From Bacillus sp. EB01 (GTDB lineage: Bacteria; Bacillota; Bacilli; Bacillales; Cytobacillaceae), in contig NZ_HG964497.1 in the NCBI RefSeq assembly GCF_000613125.1, positions 3,412,153 through 3,476,152 of the forward strand: a DNA stretch of 64,000 nucleotides, in the 5' to 3' direction. The notes beneath the pieces are model-generated. The model searched no databases, had not been told where the DNA came from, and saw nothing but the letters and a program-made list of their open reading frames with translations. Made by a program: the position numbers and the translations under genes. Of the stretch, positions 1 to 9,457 are shown piece after piece (within the stretch, counting starts at the first letter, position 1; every line of letters begins with the position of its first letter).

Positions 1-875
1 AAATCTCTGACGGCGCCGCCCAATACACTGCTATGTGCTATGAAAATGGCGGGACGATAGATGATTTGCTTATTTATAAAAAAGGCAATGATGACTATCT
101 GCTTGTGGTGAATGCTTCGAATATTGAAAAGGACTACAGCTGGCTCGAAGACCATCTGGAAGGGAAGGTAACCATCGAGAACCTTTCGGACAGAACTGCG
201 CAATTGGCAATTCAGGGCCCATTGGCTGAGCAGATACTTCAAAAGCTTGCCGGTCAGGATAATCTTTCCGAAATAGGCTTTTTCAAATTTAGGGATGGGG
301 TAGATCTGAATGGCTCCAAAGCGCTAGTATCCAGGACAGGTTATACCGGTGAGGATGGCTTCGAGATATATTGCAAACCTGAGGATGTTGTAAAGCTATG
401 GAAGGAAATCCTTGAGGCAGGTAAAGAGGAAGGTGTTCTGCCATGCGGGCTTGGAGCGCGTGATACACTTCGTTTTGAAGCGAATCTAGCACTTTACGGC
501 CAAGAGCTTTCTCCGGAAATATCCCCATTGGAGGCTGGGATTGGATTTGCTGTAAAGCTGAACAAAGAAAGTAATTTTATTGGTAAAGAAGTTCTAAAGC
601 TGCAAAAAGAAAATGGCATACCAAGAAAGCTTGCCGGAATTGAAATGATTGACAGAGGTATTCCGCGCCATGGCTACCCAGTTTATTCCGGGGATACCAA
701 AATAGGCGAGGTAACTACTGGAACGCAGTCACCAACTTTGAAACGTAATATTGGCCTCGTGTTGATAGAAGCCGATTACGCAGAACTTAATAAAGAGCTG
801 CTAGTTGAAATTCGCGGTAAAAAAATTAAGGCTAAGATTGTTCCCGTTCCATTTTACAAACGGGCAAAGAAATAG
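1..875 (+). CDS. gcvT: Aminomethyltransferase GcvT (glycine cleavage T protein), 5' end missing
   Basis: This is the T protein of the glycine cleavage system. It takes the aminomethyl group from lipoylated GcvH, passes the one-carbon unit to tetrahydrofolate and releases ammonia. The frame is open from the first bases of the window (reading [17 protein letters not shown] from base 3), so the internal ATG at base 33 is not the start and the N-terminus lies outside. Visible family features are the [16 protein letters not shown] segment, [14 protein letters not shown] in the folate-binding part and a C-terminal barrel with [12 protein letters not shown]. It ends 14 bases before gcvPA and is co-transcribed with it. 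In bacilli this operon is normally controlled by a glycine riboswitch upstream of gcvT, which would lie outside the window. Confidence 0.97.
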   Translation, partial: ISDGAAQYTAMCYENGGTIDDLLIYKKGNDDYLLVVNASNIEKDYSWLEDHLEGKVTIENLSDRTAQLAIQGPLAEQILQKLAGQDNLSEIGFFKFRDGVDLNGSKALVSRTGYTGEDGFEIYCKPEDVVKLWKEILEAGKEEGVLPCGLGARDTLRFEANLALYGQELSPEISPLEAGIGFAVKLNKESNFIGKEVLKLQKENGIPRKLAGIEMIDRGIPRHGYPVYSGDTKIGEVTTGTQSPTLKRNIGLVLIEADYAELNKELLVEIRGKKIKAKIVPVPFYKRAKK

Positions 876-889
876 TAGGGGGAATCAAG

Positions 890-2236
890 ATGAAGCACCG
901 CTATTTACCTATGACGGAACAAGACAAAGCAGCTATGCTGGAAACAATAGGTGTCGACTCCGTAGAAGAGTTATTCAATGACATCCCGGAACGAGTACGT
1001 TTCCAGGGAGAATATAACATTAAGCAAGCCAAGTCGGAAACCCAGCTAATGAAAGAACTAGCAGGCCTTGCTTCTAAAAATGCAGATTTTAAAAGCCATG
1101 CTTCGTTCCTTGGCGCGGGGGTTTACGACCACTATATGCCTGTTATCGTTGACCATGTTCTTTCCAGGTCGGAGTTCTATACCGCTTATACCCCATATCA
1201 GCCTGAAATCTCACAGGGGGAGCTGCAGGCCATCTTTGAATTTCAGTCAATGATTTGCGAACTCACAGGCATGGATGTTGCGAACTCTTCTATGTATGAC
1301 GGGGGTACAGCTTTGGGAGAGGCAGCCATGCTGAGCGTGGGACAGACTCGGAGGAAAAAGATTCTTATTTCGGAAACTGTCCATCCGGAATCTCGTGAAG
1401 TTGTTAAGGCCTACGCAAAGGGTCAGTATATCGAAGTAGTCGAAGTCCCGGCGGCAGAAGGCATTACGGACCTTGATGCCTTGAAAGAATTGGTTTCTTC
1501 CGATATTGCGGCAGTGATCGTTCAATATCCGAACTTTTTCGGAAGGATCGAACCTTTAAAGGAAATTGAAGAAATCGCGCATTCAGAAAAATCAATGTTT
1601 GTTGTATCAAGCAATCCACTTTCATTGGGAGTCTTAACACCTCCTGGAAAATTCGGTGCTGACATCGTTGTAGGTGATGCACAACCATTTGGAATTCCTG
1701 CTGCTTTCGGCGGCCCACACTGCGGATATTTTGCCGTAACAGAAAAGCTGATGAGGAAGGTTCCGGGCAGGCTTGTTGGTCAAACCCATGATGATCAGGG
1801 ACGCCGCGGTTTTGTCCTTACCCTGCAGGCCCGTGAACAGCATATCCGCCGTGATAAGGCCACCTCGAACATTTGCTCAAACCAGGCACTAAACGCACTG
1901 GCTGCATCTGTTGCGATGACAGCTCTTGGTAAAAAAGGAGTCCGGGAAATGGCAGCAGCCAACATCCAGAAAGCCCATTATGCCAAGAAGGCCTTGCGTG
2001 AAAATGGAATTGAAATTGCTATGGATGGACCTTCCTTTAATGAATTCGTTGTTAAATTGGGCAAGTCGGTTAAGGAAGTAAACCAGGCACTCCTTCAAAA
2101 AGGTTTCATCGGCGGTTATGATCTTGGCCGGGATTATAAGGAACTTGATGGCCATATGCTAATTGCTGTTACTGAACTAAGGACAAAGGAAGAGATTGAT
2201 ACATTTGCAAAGGAATTGGGGGATATACATGCATAA
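890..2236 (+). CDS. gcvPA: Glycine dehydrogenase (decarboxylating) subunit 1, GcvPA
   Basis: N-terminal half of the split P protein, 448 residues. Together with GcvPB it forms the PLP enzyme that decarboxylates glycine and transfers the aminomethyl group to the lipoyl arm of GcvH. The start [17 protein letters not shown] follows a good ribosome binding site (GGGGG about 8 bases upstream). Conserved blocks include [21 protein letters not shown], the [11 protein letters not shown] stretch, [12 protein letters not shown] and the GPHCGYFA region. The catalytic PLP lysine is in the other subunit. The 3' end overlaps the start of gcvPB by 8 bases, which implies translational coupling. Confidence 0.97.
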   Translation: MKHRYLPMTEQDKAAMLETIGVDSVEELFNDIPERVRFQGEYNIKQAKSETQLMKELAGLASKNADFKSHASFLGAGVYDHYMPVIVDHVLSRSEFYTAYTPYQPEISQGELQAIFEFQSMICELTGMDVANSSMYDGGTALGEAAMLSVGQTRRKKILISETVHPESREVVKAYAKGQYIEVVEVPAAEGITDLDALKELVSSDIAAVIVQYPNFFGRIEPLKEIEEIAHSEKSMFVVSSNPLSLGVLTPPGKFGADIVVGDAQPFGIPAAFGGPHCGYFAVTEKLMRKVPGRLVGQTHDDQGRRGFVLTLQAREQHIRRDKATSNICSNQALNALAASVAMTALGKKGVREMAAANIQKAHYAKKALRENGIEIAMDGPSFNEFVVKLGKSVKEVNQALLQKGFIGGYDLGRDYKELDGHMLIAVTELRTKEEIDTFAKELGDIHA

Positions 2237-3689
2237 CGAGGATCAGTCGCTAATTTTCGAAATAAGCAAACCTGGCCGCATCGGCTACAGCCTGCCGGAA
2301 ATGGATGTCCCTGAACTTGATTTGAATGGCCTCCTTCCAGTCGGCTATGTACGGGAAGAGGAACCAAATCTTCCTGAGGTTTCCGAATTGGATATTATGC
2401 GCCATTACACAGCATTATCCAAGAGAAACCACGGCGTCGATTCAGGATTTTATCCGCTAGGTTCGTGTACAATGAAATACAATCCAAAAATCAATGAAAA
2501 TGTCGCTAGATACAGCGGCTTTGCCCATATCCACCCTCTGCAGGATGAGAGCTCTGTCCAGGGTGCGCTTGAATTGCTTTATGATTTGCAGGAGCATTTA
2601 AAAGAAATAACCGGGATGGACGAAGTTACCCTGCAGCCTGCTGCGGGAGCACATGGCGAGTGGACAGGCTTAATGATGATTCGTGCATACCATGAAGCAA
2701 ACGGAGATACAAAACGTACAAAGGTTGTTGTACCTGACTCTGCACACGGGACCAACCCCGCATCGGCAACTGTAGCCGGTTTTGAAACGATTACTGTTAA
2801 ATCGAATGAACATGGATTAGTTGACCTGGATGACCTTCGCAGAGTAGTAGGCGAGGATACAGCCGCTCTGATGCTGACAAATCCGAATACACTTGGGCTT
2901 TTTGAGGAAAACATCCTTGAGATGGCCGAAATCGTCCATGGTGCTGGAGGAAAGCTTTATTATGATGGAGCGAACCTAAACGCAGTACTTTCCAAAGCAC
3001 GGCCTGGAGACATGGGATTTGACGTGGTCCACCTTAATCTTCATAAGACATTTACTGGCCCGCACGGTGGCGGCGGACCGGGTTCAGGACCTGTAGGTGT
3101 TAAATCTGACTTGATTCCATATCTTCCAAAACCGGTCATCACGAAGAGGGAAGAGAAGTATGTGTTTGATTATGACAGACCGCAATCGATCGGCCGTGTT
3201 AAACCGTACTATGGAAACTTCGGGATTAATGTCCGCGCCTATACGTATATCCGCTCAATGGGCCCTGATGGTTTGAAGGCCGTAACTGAGTATGCAGTGC
3301 TGAACGCAAACTATATGATGAGAAGATTACAACCTTATTATGACCTTCCATTCGATAGGCACTGCAAGCACGAATTCGTACTGAGCGGCCGCAGGCAGAA
3401 GAAGCTTGGTGTAAGGACACTCGATATTGCAAAAAGGCTGCTTGATTTCGGTTATCATCCGCCAACCATCTATTTCCCGCTTAACGTTGAGGAATGTATC
3501 ATGATTGAGCCAACTGAAACCGAGTCAAAAGAAACGCTGGATGGGTTTATCGATACAATGATCCAAATCGCGAAAGAAGCTGAGGAAAACCCGGAAATCG
3601 TCCAGGAAGCGCCTCATACGACGGTGGTTGGACGGCTAGATGAAACAACTGCAGCAAGAAAACCGGTATTAAGATATAAACAGGCATAA
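2229..3689 (+). CDS. gcvPB: Glycine dehydrogenase (decarboxylating) subunit 2, GcvPB
   Basis: C-terminal half of the split P protein, 486 residues from the chosen ATG at 2229 ([16 protein letters not shown]). The in-frame TTG 33 bases upstream lies well inside gcvPA and gives no family-like N-terminus. The PLP-binding lysine sits in the [20 protein letters not shown] block, and [20 protein letters not shown] and [11 protein letters not shown] are further signatures. It works as a heterodimer with GcvPA in glycine catabolism and one-carbon supply. It overlaps gcvPA by 8 bases and is followed within 10 bases by a strong terminator, so it ends the gcvT-gcvPA-gcvPB operon. Confidence 0.97.
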   Translation: MHNEDQSLIFEISKPGRIGYSLPEMDVPELDLNGLLPVGYVREEEPNLPEVSELDIMRHYTALSKRNHGVDSGFYPLGSCTMKYNPKINENVARYSGFAHIHPLQDESSVQGALELLYDLQEHLKEITGMDEVTLQPAAGAHGEWTGLMMIRAYHEANGDTKRTKVVVPDSAHGTNPASATVAGFETITVKSNEHGLVDLDDLRRVVGEDTAALMLTNPNTLGLFEENILEMAEIVHGAGGKLYYDGANLNAVLSKARPGDMGFDVVHLNLHKTFTGPHGGGGPGSGPVGVKSDLIPYLPKPVITKREEKYVFDYDRPQSIGRVKPYYGNFGINVRAYTYIRSMGPDGLKAVTEYAVLNANYMMRRLQPYYDLPFDRHCKHEFVLSGRRQKKLGVRTLDIAKRLLDFGYHPPTIYFPLNVEECIMIEPTETESKETLDGFIDTMIQIAKEAEENPEIVQEAPHTTVVGRLDETTAARKPVLRYKQA

Positions 3690-3694
3690 ATATG

Positions 3695-3726
3695 AAACGC
3701 CCGTACTGCATAGTGCGGGCGTTTTT
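3695..3726 (+). terminator. Rho-independent terminator of the gcv operon
   Basis: Stem AACGCCCG..ACT / AGT..CGGGCGTT with a short GCAT loop, followed by TTTTTA, directly after the gcvPB stop codon. Confidence 0.9.
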
Positions 3727-3783
3727 ATTCAGAGGGAATTTCACATAAATGTGGTTTTGAAAAAAGATCTTGTATGTATTTAC

Positions 3784-3823
3784 AAAAAACGCACTGTCGA
3801 TTAAGGATTGACAGTGCGTTTTT
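3784..3823 (-). terminator. Terminator of the rhodanese gene, symmetric
   Basis: Perfect 14-bp arms (AAAAACGCACTGTC and GACAGTGCGTTTTT) around an 11-base loop. It lies just past the 3' end of the minus-strand yqhL gene. The A and T tracts on both sides allow bidirectional termination between the convergent gcvPB and yqhL. Confidence 0.88.
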
Positions 3824-3827
3824 CTCT

Positions 3828-4232
3828 TTATTTTTTTGCTTTTATTTTTCCAGACCACTTCTTAAAGCCGCCTTGGAGCTGAACAAGGTTGCGATAACCT
3901 CTTCTGTATAGAAATTGTGCCGCACGTCCGCTTCTCATTCCGCTTTGGCAATAAAGGTAGACAGGCTGGTCCGGACGAATTTCCTTGATCCGTGTCTTCA
4001 TTTGGGAAAGAGGGATGTTCCTTGCACCAAGGATATGGCCAGCATTGTATTCGTTTGGTTCACGCACATCAATGAGCTGGGCTTTCCTGTAGCCTGCCCG
4101 GAATTCTTCTTCCGACAATGTTTTTACAATCCTGCGCTGGATCAGCCAGGCTATGATTGAATAGACAAGAAAACCAGCGAGCAGTACGAGTAAGAAATAT
4201 AGTGTTTCCAAAATGTAAAGAGCCCCTTTCAA
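3828..4232 (-). CDS. yqhL: Membrane-anchored rhodanese-domain protein (YqhL-like)
   Basis: 134 residues. An N-terminal membrane segment (about residues 7-28, LETLYFLLVLLAGFLVYSII) is followed by one rhodanese domain. The active-site loop is CQSGMRSG, with the cysteine expected to carry the persulfide, and VREPNEYNAGHILGARNIPL is the usual rhodanese core. Rhodaneses move sulfane sulfur to acceptors such as thiols, but the partner here is not known. It is transcribed alone, convergent to gcvPB and divergent from lipM, which is the position of yqhL in B. subtilis. Confidence 0.88.
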   Translation of the reverse strand: MKGALYILETLYFLLVLLAGFLVYSIIAWLIQRRIVKTLSEEEFRAGYRKAQLIDVREPNEYNAGHILGARNIPLSQMKTRIKEIRPDQPVYLYCQSGMRSGRAAQFLYRRGYRNLVQLQGGFKKWSGKIKAKK

Positions 4233-4411
4233 GCTATGCTACAACAACATGTTTAATTATATAAGCCAAATGTCGAATCAGTAAAGGGAATTTGTCAAAA
4301 TTCTTTTATTGGAAAAGGATATCCGGTTCGTCTGGCTTTGAAATCGACTCTCTTTTTGCTAGACTTAACATCGTGTCACATAATGTAAAAGCGAAGCAGG
4401 GAGTTATTTTT

Positions 4412-5245
4412 ATGAAAGAACAATGGTATTTTATAGATTCGGGAAACTGTTCCCCTTCATTTAACATGGCGCTGGATGAGGCCCTTCTTAGTTGGCACAG
4501 TGCCGGCGAAATCCCTCCGGTGGTGAGGTTTTACGGATGGGATCCAGCCACACTGTCTATCGGGTACTTCCAGAAGGTTGAAAAAGAAATCAAGATGGAA
4601 GCAGTCAAACAACACGGCTTAGGTTTTGTTAGAAGACCTACAGGAGGCCGCGGTGTCCTTCATGAACATGAATTAACCTATAGTGTCATTGTCTCCGAAC
4701 AACATCCAAAAATGCCTCACACGGTTACTGAAGCATATAGAGTTATTTCGGAAGGAATTCTACAGGGCTTCCGAAATCTCGGCCTTGATGCTTATTTTGC
4801 CGTTCCAAGAACCGATGAGGAAAAAAGCGCGCTGAAAAATCCGCGATCCTCGGTATGCTTTGATGCGCCTAGCTGGTATGAGCTTGTCGTTGAGGGACGC
4901 AAGGTTGCAGGAAGCGCCCAGACACGCCAGAAAGGTGTCATTCTCCAGCATGGTTCCATCCTATTGGATCTTGATGAGGATAAGCTTTTCAGCCTGTTCA
5001 ATTATTCAAGTGAGCGTCTGAAGGAAAGAATGAAGGCTGCATTCAAGGACAAGGCCGTCCCAATCAATGACATCAGTCCTCGCAAGATTGGAATTGACGA
5101 AGCGAAGTCAGCATTTTTTGACGGATTCGAAAAAGGACTGGAAATTGAACTAATTTCCTATCAGCTGACAGATGTGCAAATGGAATTTGTGGAAAAATTG
5201 GCAGCGGACGTTTATGAGAACGACGAATGGAACTTTAAACGATAA
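4412..5245 (+). CDS. lipM: Octanoyl-[acyl carrier protein]:protein N-octanoyltransferase LipM
   Basis: Transfers octanoate from acyl carrier protein to GcvH, the first step of the bacillus lipoate assembly route. 277 residues from the ATG at 4412, preceded by GCAGGGAG. A longer reading frame begins at 4292, but its first 40 residues do not look like the family. Family landmarks: [20 protein letters not shown] (substrate pocket), [13 protein letters not shown] with Cys149 matching the catalytic cysteine near position 150 in B. subtilis LipM, and [12 protein letters not shown] with the conserved lysine. Functionally it links the gcv genes before it with the lipoate-dependent Bkd complex at the end of the window. 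Confidence 0.93.
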   Translation: MKEQWYFIDSGNCSPSFNMALDEALLSWHSAGEIPPVVRFYGWDPATLSIGYFQKVEKEIKMEAVKQHGLGFVRRPTGGRGVLHEHELTYSVIVSEQHPKMPHTVTEAYRVISEGILQGFRNLGLDAYFAVPRTDEEKSALKNPRSSVCFDAPSWYELVVEGRKVAGSAQTRQKGVILQHGSILLDLDEDKLFSLFNYSSERLKERMKAAFKDKAVPINDISPRKIGIDEAKSAFFDGFEKGLEIELISYQLTDVQMEFVEKLAADVYENDEWNFKR

Positions 5246-5267
5246 AGAGCGGAGCTCCCGCTCTTTT
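5244..5267 (+). terminator. Terminator after lipM
   Basis: AAAGAGCGG / CCGCTCTTT stem with a 5-base loop, continuing into a T-rich tail immediately at the lipM stop codon. Confidence 0.85.
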
Positions 5268-5437
5268 CTTGATTATTGGAAAAAATCACCTGTTCTTTAT
5301 AGAATTATATCGTTTTGAGGCAACCTTCGAAATTTGTCAAAATTAATGGTCTGATGTAGAAATTCCTGCGAAATCTCTCATTTACTCTAGTTTTTATGTG
5401 ATTCTATTTTTGACAAAATTTTATTCTTTTGCCTTAA

Positions 5438-5485
5438 ACACAATATATAGTGTTGTCGAAAAATTAATAAGCACTATATGTTGAT
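5438..5485 (+). promoter_or_regulatory. Pair of NrdR boxes upstream of nrdJ
   Basis: Two copies of the NrdR operator (consensus close to acaCwAtATaTwGtgt) are visible: ACACAATATATAGTGT at 5438-5453 and AGCACTATATGTTGAT at 5470-5485. Their starts are 32 bases apart, about three helical turns, which is the usual paired arrangement. NrdR is the nucleotide-sensing repressor of ribonucleotide reductase genes. The sites lie about 115-160 bases upstream of the nrdJ start. Otherwise the 5268-5599 stretch is AT-rich with no gene. Confidence 0.8.
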
Positions 5486-5599
5486 TTTGATGGTTTCACT
5501 ATGATAGGTTAAGGGTATCCAAAAAACAACTAGATATCTAGCAAAACATCACAGAGTTCGACATAGTGGATTTGGATCAAAGGAAAAGGAGATGTGCTC

Positions 5600-8500
5600 A
5601 TGTCTGTTGCGTTAAGGAAAAAACTAAATATTGATTTTGATAGGCTTAATGAAGATATCCGATTGTTTCCTCAGGTTCATCCTGTCACACCGGATATGCA
5701 CATTACACACAAAGGGGTATCCCGCCTGGTCATGCTCGACCGATATACATTCAAGGATACCGAAAAAATCACGTTAACCAAAGGTGATTTTGTCGTCCTG
5801 ACCGTTAAGGAGGACCCTAAGTTCCCTGCCAGGGGGCTTGGCTACATCCTCGAGATTGACTGGGAAAAGAAAGTTGCCCAGGTACAGGTTGATGAGGAAT
5901 TCAGGGGCGTGCTGGATACGGCGGAAGAAGTTCAAACAGGAGTGATTATCCGTTCCCTTGATGTGATTGAAAAGCCGCTTGAGATCTTCTACGAGCAGAT
6001 TGCCATGAGGAATGCAACAGGCCTTGCACAAGCGGAGAAAACCGAGGAGAAAAGGCTTGAGTGGTTCAATAAGTTCTACGAAGAGCTTGTGAACATGAAC
6101 TTTATTCCTGCGGGCCGCGTGCTGTATGGTGCTGGGGCAGGAACGGATGTAACGTTCTTTAACTGCTATGTTATGCCATTTGTCCAGGATTCCCGTGAAG
6201 GAATTTCCGACCACCGCAAAAAGGTAATGGAAATCATGAGCCGCGGCGGAGGGGTAGGAACAAACGGTTCAACACTTCGTCCTCGCGCTGCACTGGCGAG
6301 GGGCGTAAACGGTAAATCTTCCGGTTCGGTATCGTGGCTGGATGACATCGCCAAGCTGACACATTTGGTTGAGCAGGGCGGGTCAAGACGTGGTAAATGA
6401 GTGCCTCGTCTTTAAAAAAACCTCGTGAATTGCTGGGAACTCTTTACATGACTTGCTGGCTACAACGTAACTGGAAACAGTAAGCGTGAATGCTTGAAAA
6501 CAGCAAGTGGATAAAGACAATCAGCAGCCAAGCTCCTTTCATATGGAGAAGGTTCAACGGCCATCGAAAGCATACCTAGGTAGAAGCGAGTAGAGTAGGA
6601 TTCAAGCGGATCCGAAGTGCGAGGGCACTCTTTGTAGTGCAAGATATGGTCTGAACTCTAAGGCGACTTAGAGAGCTGAAGTAGCGACTCAGCGAAACAT
6701 ACTTGGCCCAAATGATCATGCTGGCGGACTGGCATCCTGATATTATCGAATTCATTGTTTCAAAAATGCAGAATCCTCGGATTCTCAGGTTTCTCATTGA
6801 GAATACAAATGATGAATGGATTAAAAAGCAGGCAAAGAGCAAGCTGAAATTTACACCGCTCACCGAGCAGGAGAAGGCCATGTACCAGGGAATCATTAAT
6901 TACAAGCATATCCCTGGGTACGGCGGATTCAGCGAAAAGATATTCGAAGATGTGGATGAAAAGCTTGAAACCGGCGGTACATATACCGTCCATAACCCTG
7001 ATTTCCTAACAGGGGCGAATATTTCAGTTACCCTGACAAAGGAATTCATGGAAGCAGTAGAAAATGACGAAGAGTATGAACTTCGCTTCCCTGCGACCGA
7101 AAGTTATGATGAAGAAATGATGAAGATTTACAATGAAGAATGGCATAAAGTCGGCGATGTCCGTGAATGGGAAAGAATGGGATACAAGGTTCGCACATAC
7201 CGAAAAATTAAGGCAAAAGAACTTTGGAATCTCATCAATATATGTGCTACCTACTCGGCTGAGCCGGGCATCTTCTTTATCGATAATGCAAATGACATGA
7301 CAAACGCCCAAGCGTACGGTCAGAAAGTGGTTGCAACCAACCCGTGTGGTAAAGTGGCTTAAATTGCCTCACGTTAAAAACCGCGGAATTAAGCGGGAAC
7401 CCTGAGACATAGCTTTTGAACCGAAGTAAATATTGACGAACCGAATATCTAAGGTTCAAATAGCTTGGGAATCCGAACCGAAGGCTGTTCTTAAAAGTTC
7501 AGTCAGGGGCAACGCATAGATGGTGAAACTCTTATGAGAATATAATCCATCCACGAGGCCGCGGCATTACACACTTGTAATGAAAAGATATGCTGAGCTA
7601 ACGGAAAATGAACCGTTAGAACCAGGGGATAAAAAGCCTCTGGGATAACAAATAACTGGAGCAGCCGCTCGCACCATTTTCAGTGTGTAATCTTGCAGCG
7701 GTGAACTTAGCTGAAATGGTTGATAAAGAAACAAAAACAGTGAACTTCGAAAAGTTAAAGCAAACAGTCGAAGTTGGTATTCGTATGCAAGATAACGTAA
7801 TCGATGCGACACCATACTTCTTAGAAGAAAATAAAAAACAAGCACTTGGTGAGCGTCGTGTTGGATTAGGTGTTATGGGACTACATGACTTACTCATCTA
7901 CTGTGAGACAGAATACGGCTCTGAAGAAGGAAATAAGCTTGTTGATCAAGTATTTGAAACAATTGCAACAACTGCCTATCGTACATCTGTTGAACTTGGA
8001 AAAGAAAAGGGATGCTTCCCATTCTTAACAGGTAAAACACAAGAAGAAACCAATCGTCTTCGCGAAGCGTTCATTAACACTGGTTATATGGAAAAAATGC
8101 CTGAAGACATTAGACAATCAATCTTAAAGCATGGAATTCGCAACTCACACCTACTAACTGTTGCACCTAAATAATTTGGGCTTTTATGTGGTGACACATA
8201 ATCGAAACCTCTTTAATTGCTGGGACACCCTAAAGCTGTTTCAACCACAACGTAATTGGTGACAATAAGCGTGATGGTTTGAAAATGAAACAGATATTAC
8301 AATGGGCAATCAGCAGGCAAGTTATCTTATTTAGCAGTAATAAGATAAAAGCTTCAACGACTAGAGCGGCAGCTCGTACCGCGCAAGCTATTGGCGTGGG
8401 AAATAGGAGGGCACTCACCCGAGTGTTTGATATAGTCTATCCTTGTGTGAAAGCACAAGCAGCTTATAAAGCGGTATAAAGAGTAGCGTCTTTATATGAA

Positions 8501-9132
8501 TAAAAGAGACAGGATCCACAGGTACGATGGTAGGTGTATCAACAGGACTTGAACCATACTTCTCGTTCTCATATTTTAGAAGTGGACGTTTAGGGAAGTT
8601 TATTGAAGTAAAAGCAGATATTGTTCAAGAGTATTTAAATCAAAATCCTGAAGCAGATCCAGAAAATCTACCACATTGGTTTGTAACAGCAATGGAATTA
8701 AAACCAGAAGCTCATGCAGATACACAATGTGTCATTCAACGCTGGATTGATAGCTCAATCAGTAAGACGGTTAATGCACCAAAAGGCTATAGTGTAGAAC
8801 AAGTAGAAAAAGTATACGAGCGTCTTTACAAAGGTGGAGCAAAGGGTGGTACTGTCTATGTAGACGGTTCGCGTGAAACCCAAGTTCTAACTTTAAAAGC
8901 TGAAGAAAATCGCGCGGACGATGTATATGACCAAAAACATACACATACGCAGACAACGGAGAAGCCACATGTAGTTTTACTAGATACCATTAATGATTTA
9001 CGCTCGACTTCTGTTACAATCGGTTCAGAAGTAGGTGACATATGCCCGGTGTGTCGTAAAGGGACAGTCGAAGAAATTGGTGGATGTAATACTTGTACAA
9101 ACTGTAACGCTCAATTGAAATGCGGGCTTTAA
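5600..9132 (+). CDS. nrdJ: Adenosylcobalamin-dependent (class II) ribonucleotide reductase, interrupted by three group I introns
   Basis: Reduces ribonucleotides to deoxyribonucleotides using a thiyl radical made from adenosylcobalamin. The coding sequence is split as join(5600..6394, 6706..7350, 7659..8168, 8509..9132). Exon lengths of 795, 645, 510 and 624 are all multiples of three, giving an uninterrupted 857-residue protein, the usual size for this family. The start ATG at 5600 has AAAGGAGA upstream; a GTG two codons earlier is less likely. Landmarks: FFNCYVMPF (exon 1), GGSRRG|AQMIMLADWHPD across intron 1, NPCG|EQPLAPFSVCN with the radical cysteine and catalytic glutamate on opposite sides of intron 2, HLLTVAP|TGSTGTMVG across intron 3, and a C-terminal cysteine cluster (CPVC, CNTCTNC). 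Exons 3-4 use no AGG arginine codons (0 of 16) against 7 of 19 in exon 1, so the 3' half appears to have a different origin. NrdR boxes upstream imply repression when deoxynucleotides are plentiful. Confidence 0.93.
6395..6705 (+). ncRNA. Group I intron 1 in nrdJ (311 nt, no internal ORF)
   Basis: The upstream exon ends in U (..AGACGTGGT) and the intron ends in G before GCC. P1 is visible: exon AAGACGTGGT pairs with the guide GCCTCGTCTT at 6403-6412, leaving a U.G pair at the splice site and one internal U-U mismatch. Core elements by eye: P near AATTGCTGGGAA (6428), Q AATCAGCAGCCAAGC (6519-6533), R GTTCAACGGCC (6552-6562), S AAGATATGGTC (6641-6651). R and S pair as P7 (GGCCAT/ATGGTC). Translation reading into the intron meets TGA after one codon. 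Joining the exons restores SRRGAQMIML exactly. Confidence 0.9.
7351..7658 (+). ncRNA. Group I intron 2 in nrdJ (308 nt, no internal ORF)
   Basis: Inserted between the codons for Gly and Glu of NPCGEQ. The exon ends ..CGTGTGGT and pairs with GCCTCACG at 7366-7373, with U.G at the splice site and the same internal U-U mismatch position as intron 1. The intron ends in G (..AATAACTG) before GAGCAGCCG. Core by eye: P AATTAAGCGGGAA (7387-7399), R GGCAACGCATAGATGG (7508-7523), S GAGAATATAATCCATCC (7536-7552), with GATGG/CCATC forming P7. Its core differs clearly from introns 1 and 3. An in-frame TAA occurs four codons into the intron. Confidence 0.87.
8169..8508 (+). ncRNA. Group I intron 3 in nrdJ (340 nt, no convincing internal ORF)
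   Basis: Lies between TVAP and TGST codons. The exon ends ..GCACCT and the intron ends ..AAAAGAG. P1 is shorter: CCT at the exon end pairs with GGG at 8178-8180 (U.G at the splice site), extended inward by AAAT/ATTT. Core: P AATTGCTGGGA (8215-8225), Q AATCAGCAGGCAAG (8308-8321), R TTCAACGACTAGAG (8353-8366), S TTGATATAGTCT (8427-8438), with GACTA/TAGTC as P7 and a CTTGTG/CACAAG hairpin after S. The close match in P and Q to intron 1 suggests the same subgroup. TAA follows the first intron codon. Confidence 0.88.
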
Positions 9133-9216
9133 CTTTTCGAAAGATAAGAAGGTATGGCTTTAAAAAAGTTTCGATGTTAATAAAAAAGATCGATTAAAAT
9201 AGTCGTCTTGTATAGT

Positions 9217-9251
9217 GAGGAATGTTGTTAATTCAGCATTCCTTATTTTTT
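9217..9251 (+). terminator. Terminator after nrdJ
   Basis: AGGAATG / CATTCCT stem with a 12-base loop, followed by TATTTTTTT. The rest of 9133-9457 is AT-rich with no gene. Confidence 0.8.
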
Positions 9252-9457
9252 TGAATAATTTTTTCTTACAATATTCTCTATTGTAATTATTTGGCGAACA
9301 TGTGTTTTTATCTTATAATAATATTAAACAACCTTAAGAGTTTGAATTTACTTTTAATTTACTAATATAACAACTGAACAGTAAATAAAGAAATTAATAA
9401 ATCTATTAAATATGTATTTGATTTTATATAGAACCAATAAATTTCGAGGGATAAATA

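Noticed and set aside
4292-4411. Forty-codon N-terminal extension of LipM
   Set aside because: Does not resemble the family, and the ATG at 4412 has a ribosome binding site and gives the standard length.
8279-8479. 66-codon ORF inside intron 3 as an intron-encoded protein
   Set aside because: It runs through the conserved intron core, has no ribosome binding site and no nuclease motif.
5594-9132. nrdJ as a pseudogene in four pieces
   Set aside because: The gaps have group I intron ends, guide helices and core motifs, and exact joining gives a complete protein without any frame change.
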